From contig JANQLS010000049.1 of NCBI GenBank assembly GCA_028280485.1, positions 62,001 through 126,000 on the forward strand: a stretch of 64,000 nt of DNA. The letters are read 5' to 3'. Source of the DNA: Planctomycetota bacterium (GTDB lineage Bacteria; Planctomycetota; UBA8108; JACQVS01). The translations under genes were made by a program, and so were the position numbers. The number at the start of each line of letters is the position of its first letter. Positions within the stretch are counted from its first letter, which is position 1. Below, piece by piece: positions 63,528-64,000 of this stretch. The notes under the pieces are model-generated. The model saw only the letters and a program-made list of their open reading frames with translations, made no database searches and was not told the origin of the DNA.

Positions 63528-64000
63528 CTACTCCTCTTCCAGCTCAGCATCAACGGCTGAGAAAACCGGGCGGCCATCCCGAGCTAAATCTGGTTTCAGT
63601 TCAAGATACTCTTGAGCCATGCGCCACGTGCGCTCCCATTCACCTTCACGAATCGCTTTTTTACGTTCTTCAACATCTTCGAGATCATCCGTTAAAAACT
63701 CGACGATGATCGGGGAAAAGGATGTCCAGATTTCAGAATTACGAGGTCCAGGGATGAGATCCGTGCCATCGTTGGGATCATTACTATAGTAATTCGCTGT
63801 CAATAAGCGGTCACCCACGTCTAAGTCGTATTCGGAAACCAAACGCTCCGGAAACTTCAACATGGCCACGCAATCTAACTCATCAGTATACGCGGCAACC
63901 AAAAGAGGAGAAGTAGAAACAACAACTGCTGATCGACTATCACCTAAGAGCAATTGCTCAGTGAGATTTGGAATTTGTTTTTGAATGAATTTAATCCAAC
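63528..64000 (-). CDS. Unknown protein, 5' end beyond the window
   Basis: This leftward frame is open from the window end to the stop at 63528, and the visible part is 157 residues starting WIKFIQKQIPNLTEQLLLGD. No start is needed inside the window: FIQK in the visible part matches FVQK in the paralogue at 60.6-61.2 kb, which continues upstream for another 55 residues. Shared segments include VAAYTDELDCVAMLKFPE and AIREGEWERTWRMAQEYLE. The TTG at 63953 is therefore not the true start. The function is unknown. Confidence 0.75.
   Translation of the reverse strand, partial: WIKFIQKQIPNLTEQLLLGDSRSAVVVSTSPLLVAAYTDELDCVAMLKFPERLVSEYDLDVGDRLLTANYYSNDPNDGTDLIPGPRNSEIWTSFSPIIVEFLTDDLEDVEERKKAIREGEWERTWRMAQEYLELKPDLARDGRPVFSAVDAELEEE

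Noticed and set aside
63528-63953. A complete 141-aa gene starting at TTG 63953
   Set aside because: The frame continues without stop to the window edge and matches the paralogue upstream of that TTG, so it is a partial gene.

Overview
ORGANISM: The window looks like a chromosome segment of a planctomycete-type bacterium (Planctomycetota), probably a low-to-moderate GC lineage. Three things support this: many intergenic repeats built on CCCGAAGCTTTAGCGAGGG and GGCACACGGCGTGTGCC, secreted proteins ending in paired EF-hand/dockerin-like motifs (52.2-54.6 kb and 32.9-34.4 kb), and small wHTH, RHS-repeat and glycine-rich-domain proteins of kinds I associate with that phylum. No rRNA or universal marker gene is present, so this placement is inference. 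LAYOUT: (1) 1-1.86 kb: the end of an IS66-family insertion sequence whose transposase carries an in-frame TAG. (2) 1.9-9.6 kb: a leftward four-gene unit made of a degenerate NifU/IscU-like protein, a Cys-containing unknown, a 1769-aa RHS/YD-repeat protein and an overlapping membrane-anchored protein. (3) 9.8-19.6 kb: a polysaccharide or glycan cluster with multi-domain GT2, CgeB-like, GT4, GT75 (RGP-like) and GT92/GT2-like glycosyltransferases plus methyltransferases. (4) 19.8-21.4 kb: a tyrosine recombinase beside a tRNA/tmRNA 3'-end-like fragment. (5) 21.9-49.5 kb: a long accessory region. It holds a PHP-SMC-type ATPase (TrlF/Ppl-like), a HerA/TraG-like ATPase fused to a Replic_Relax-like domain, a cluster of winged-helix regulators, a GP88-like protein, secreted proteins, and a rightward run (37.9-45.4 kb) of sigma-like, ribbon-helix-helix and many small proteins. 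That run ends in a second HerA-like ATPase split over three ORFs. A TerY-P-type triad (vWA, PP2C phosphatase, Ser/Thr kinase with zinc ribbon) and an AlpA-like HTH protein follow. (6) 49.73 kb: a complete tRNA-Pro(GGG) whose 3' end faces the accessory region. (7) 50-64 kb: ordinary chromosomal genes with many planctomycete repeats: ilvC, an FG-GAP/dockerin protein, a class III aminotransferase-NagA pair, a Gfo/Idh/MocA-CysQ-like pair, a GGC-tailed glycine-rich-domain protein and two paralogous unknowns. HOW IT FITS: The change from AT-rich accessory genes to repeat-containing metabolic genes falls at the tRNA-Pro, so 21.4-49.7 kb (and perhaps more to the left) is best read as an integrated mobile or defence island. 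Its possible defence modules are the PHP-SMC protein and the TerY-P triad. Its possible DNA-transfer or replication modules are the two HerA/Replic_Relax loci. Two genes in the island (sigma-like at 38.1 kb, ATPase at 43.8 kb) are broken at -1 frame overlaps that leave collinear domains, which raises the question of programmed frameshifting. A 17-bp long-range inverted repeat around a short ORF start at 40.5 kb looks like a structured mRNA leader.
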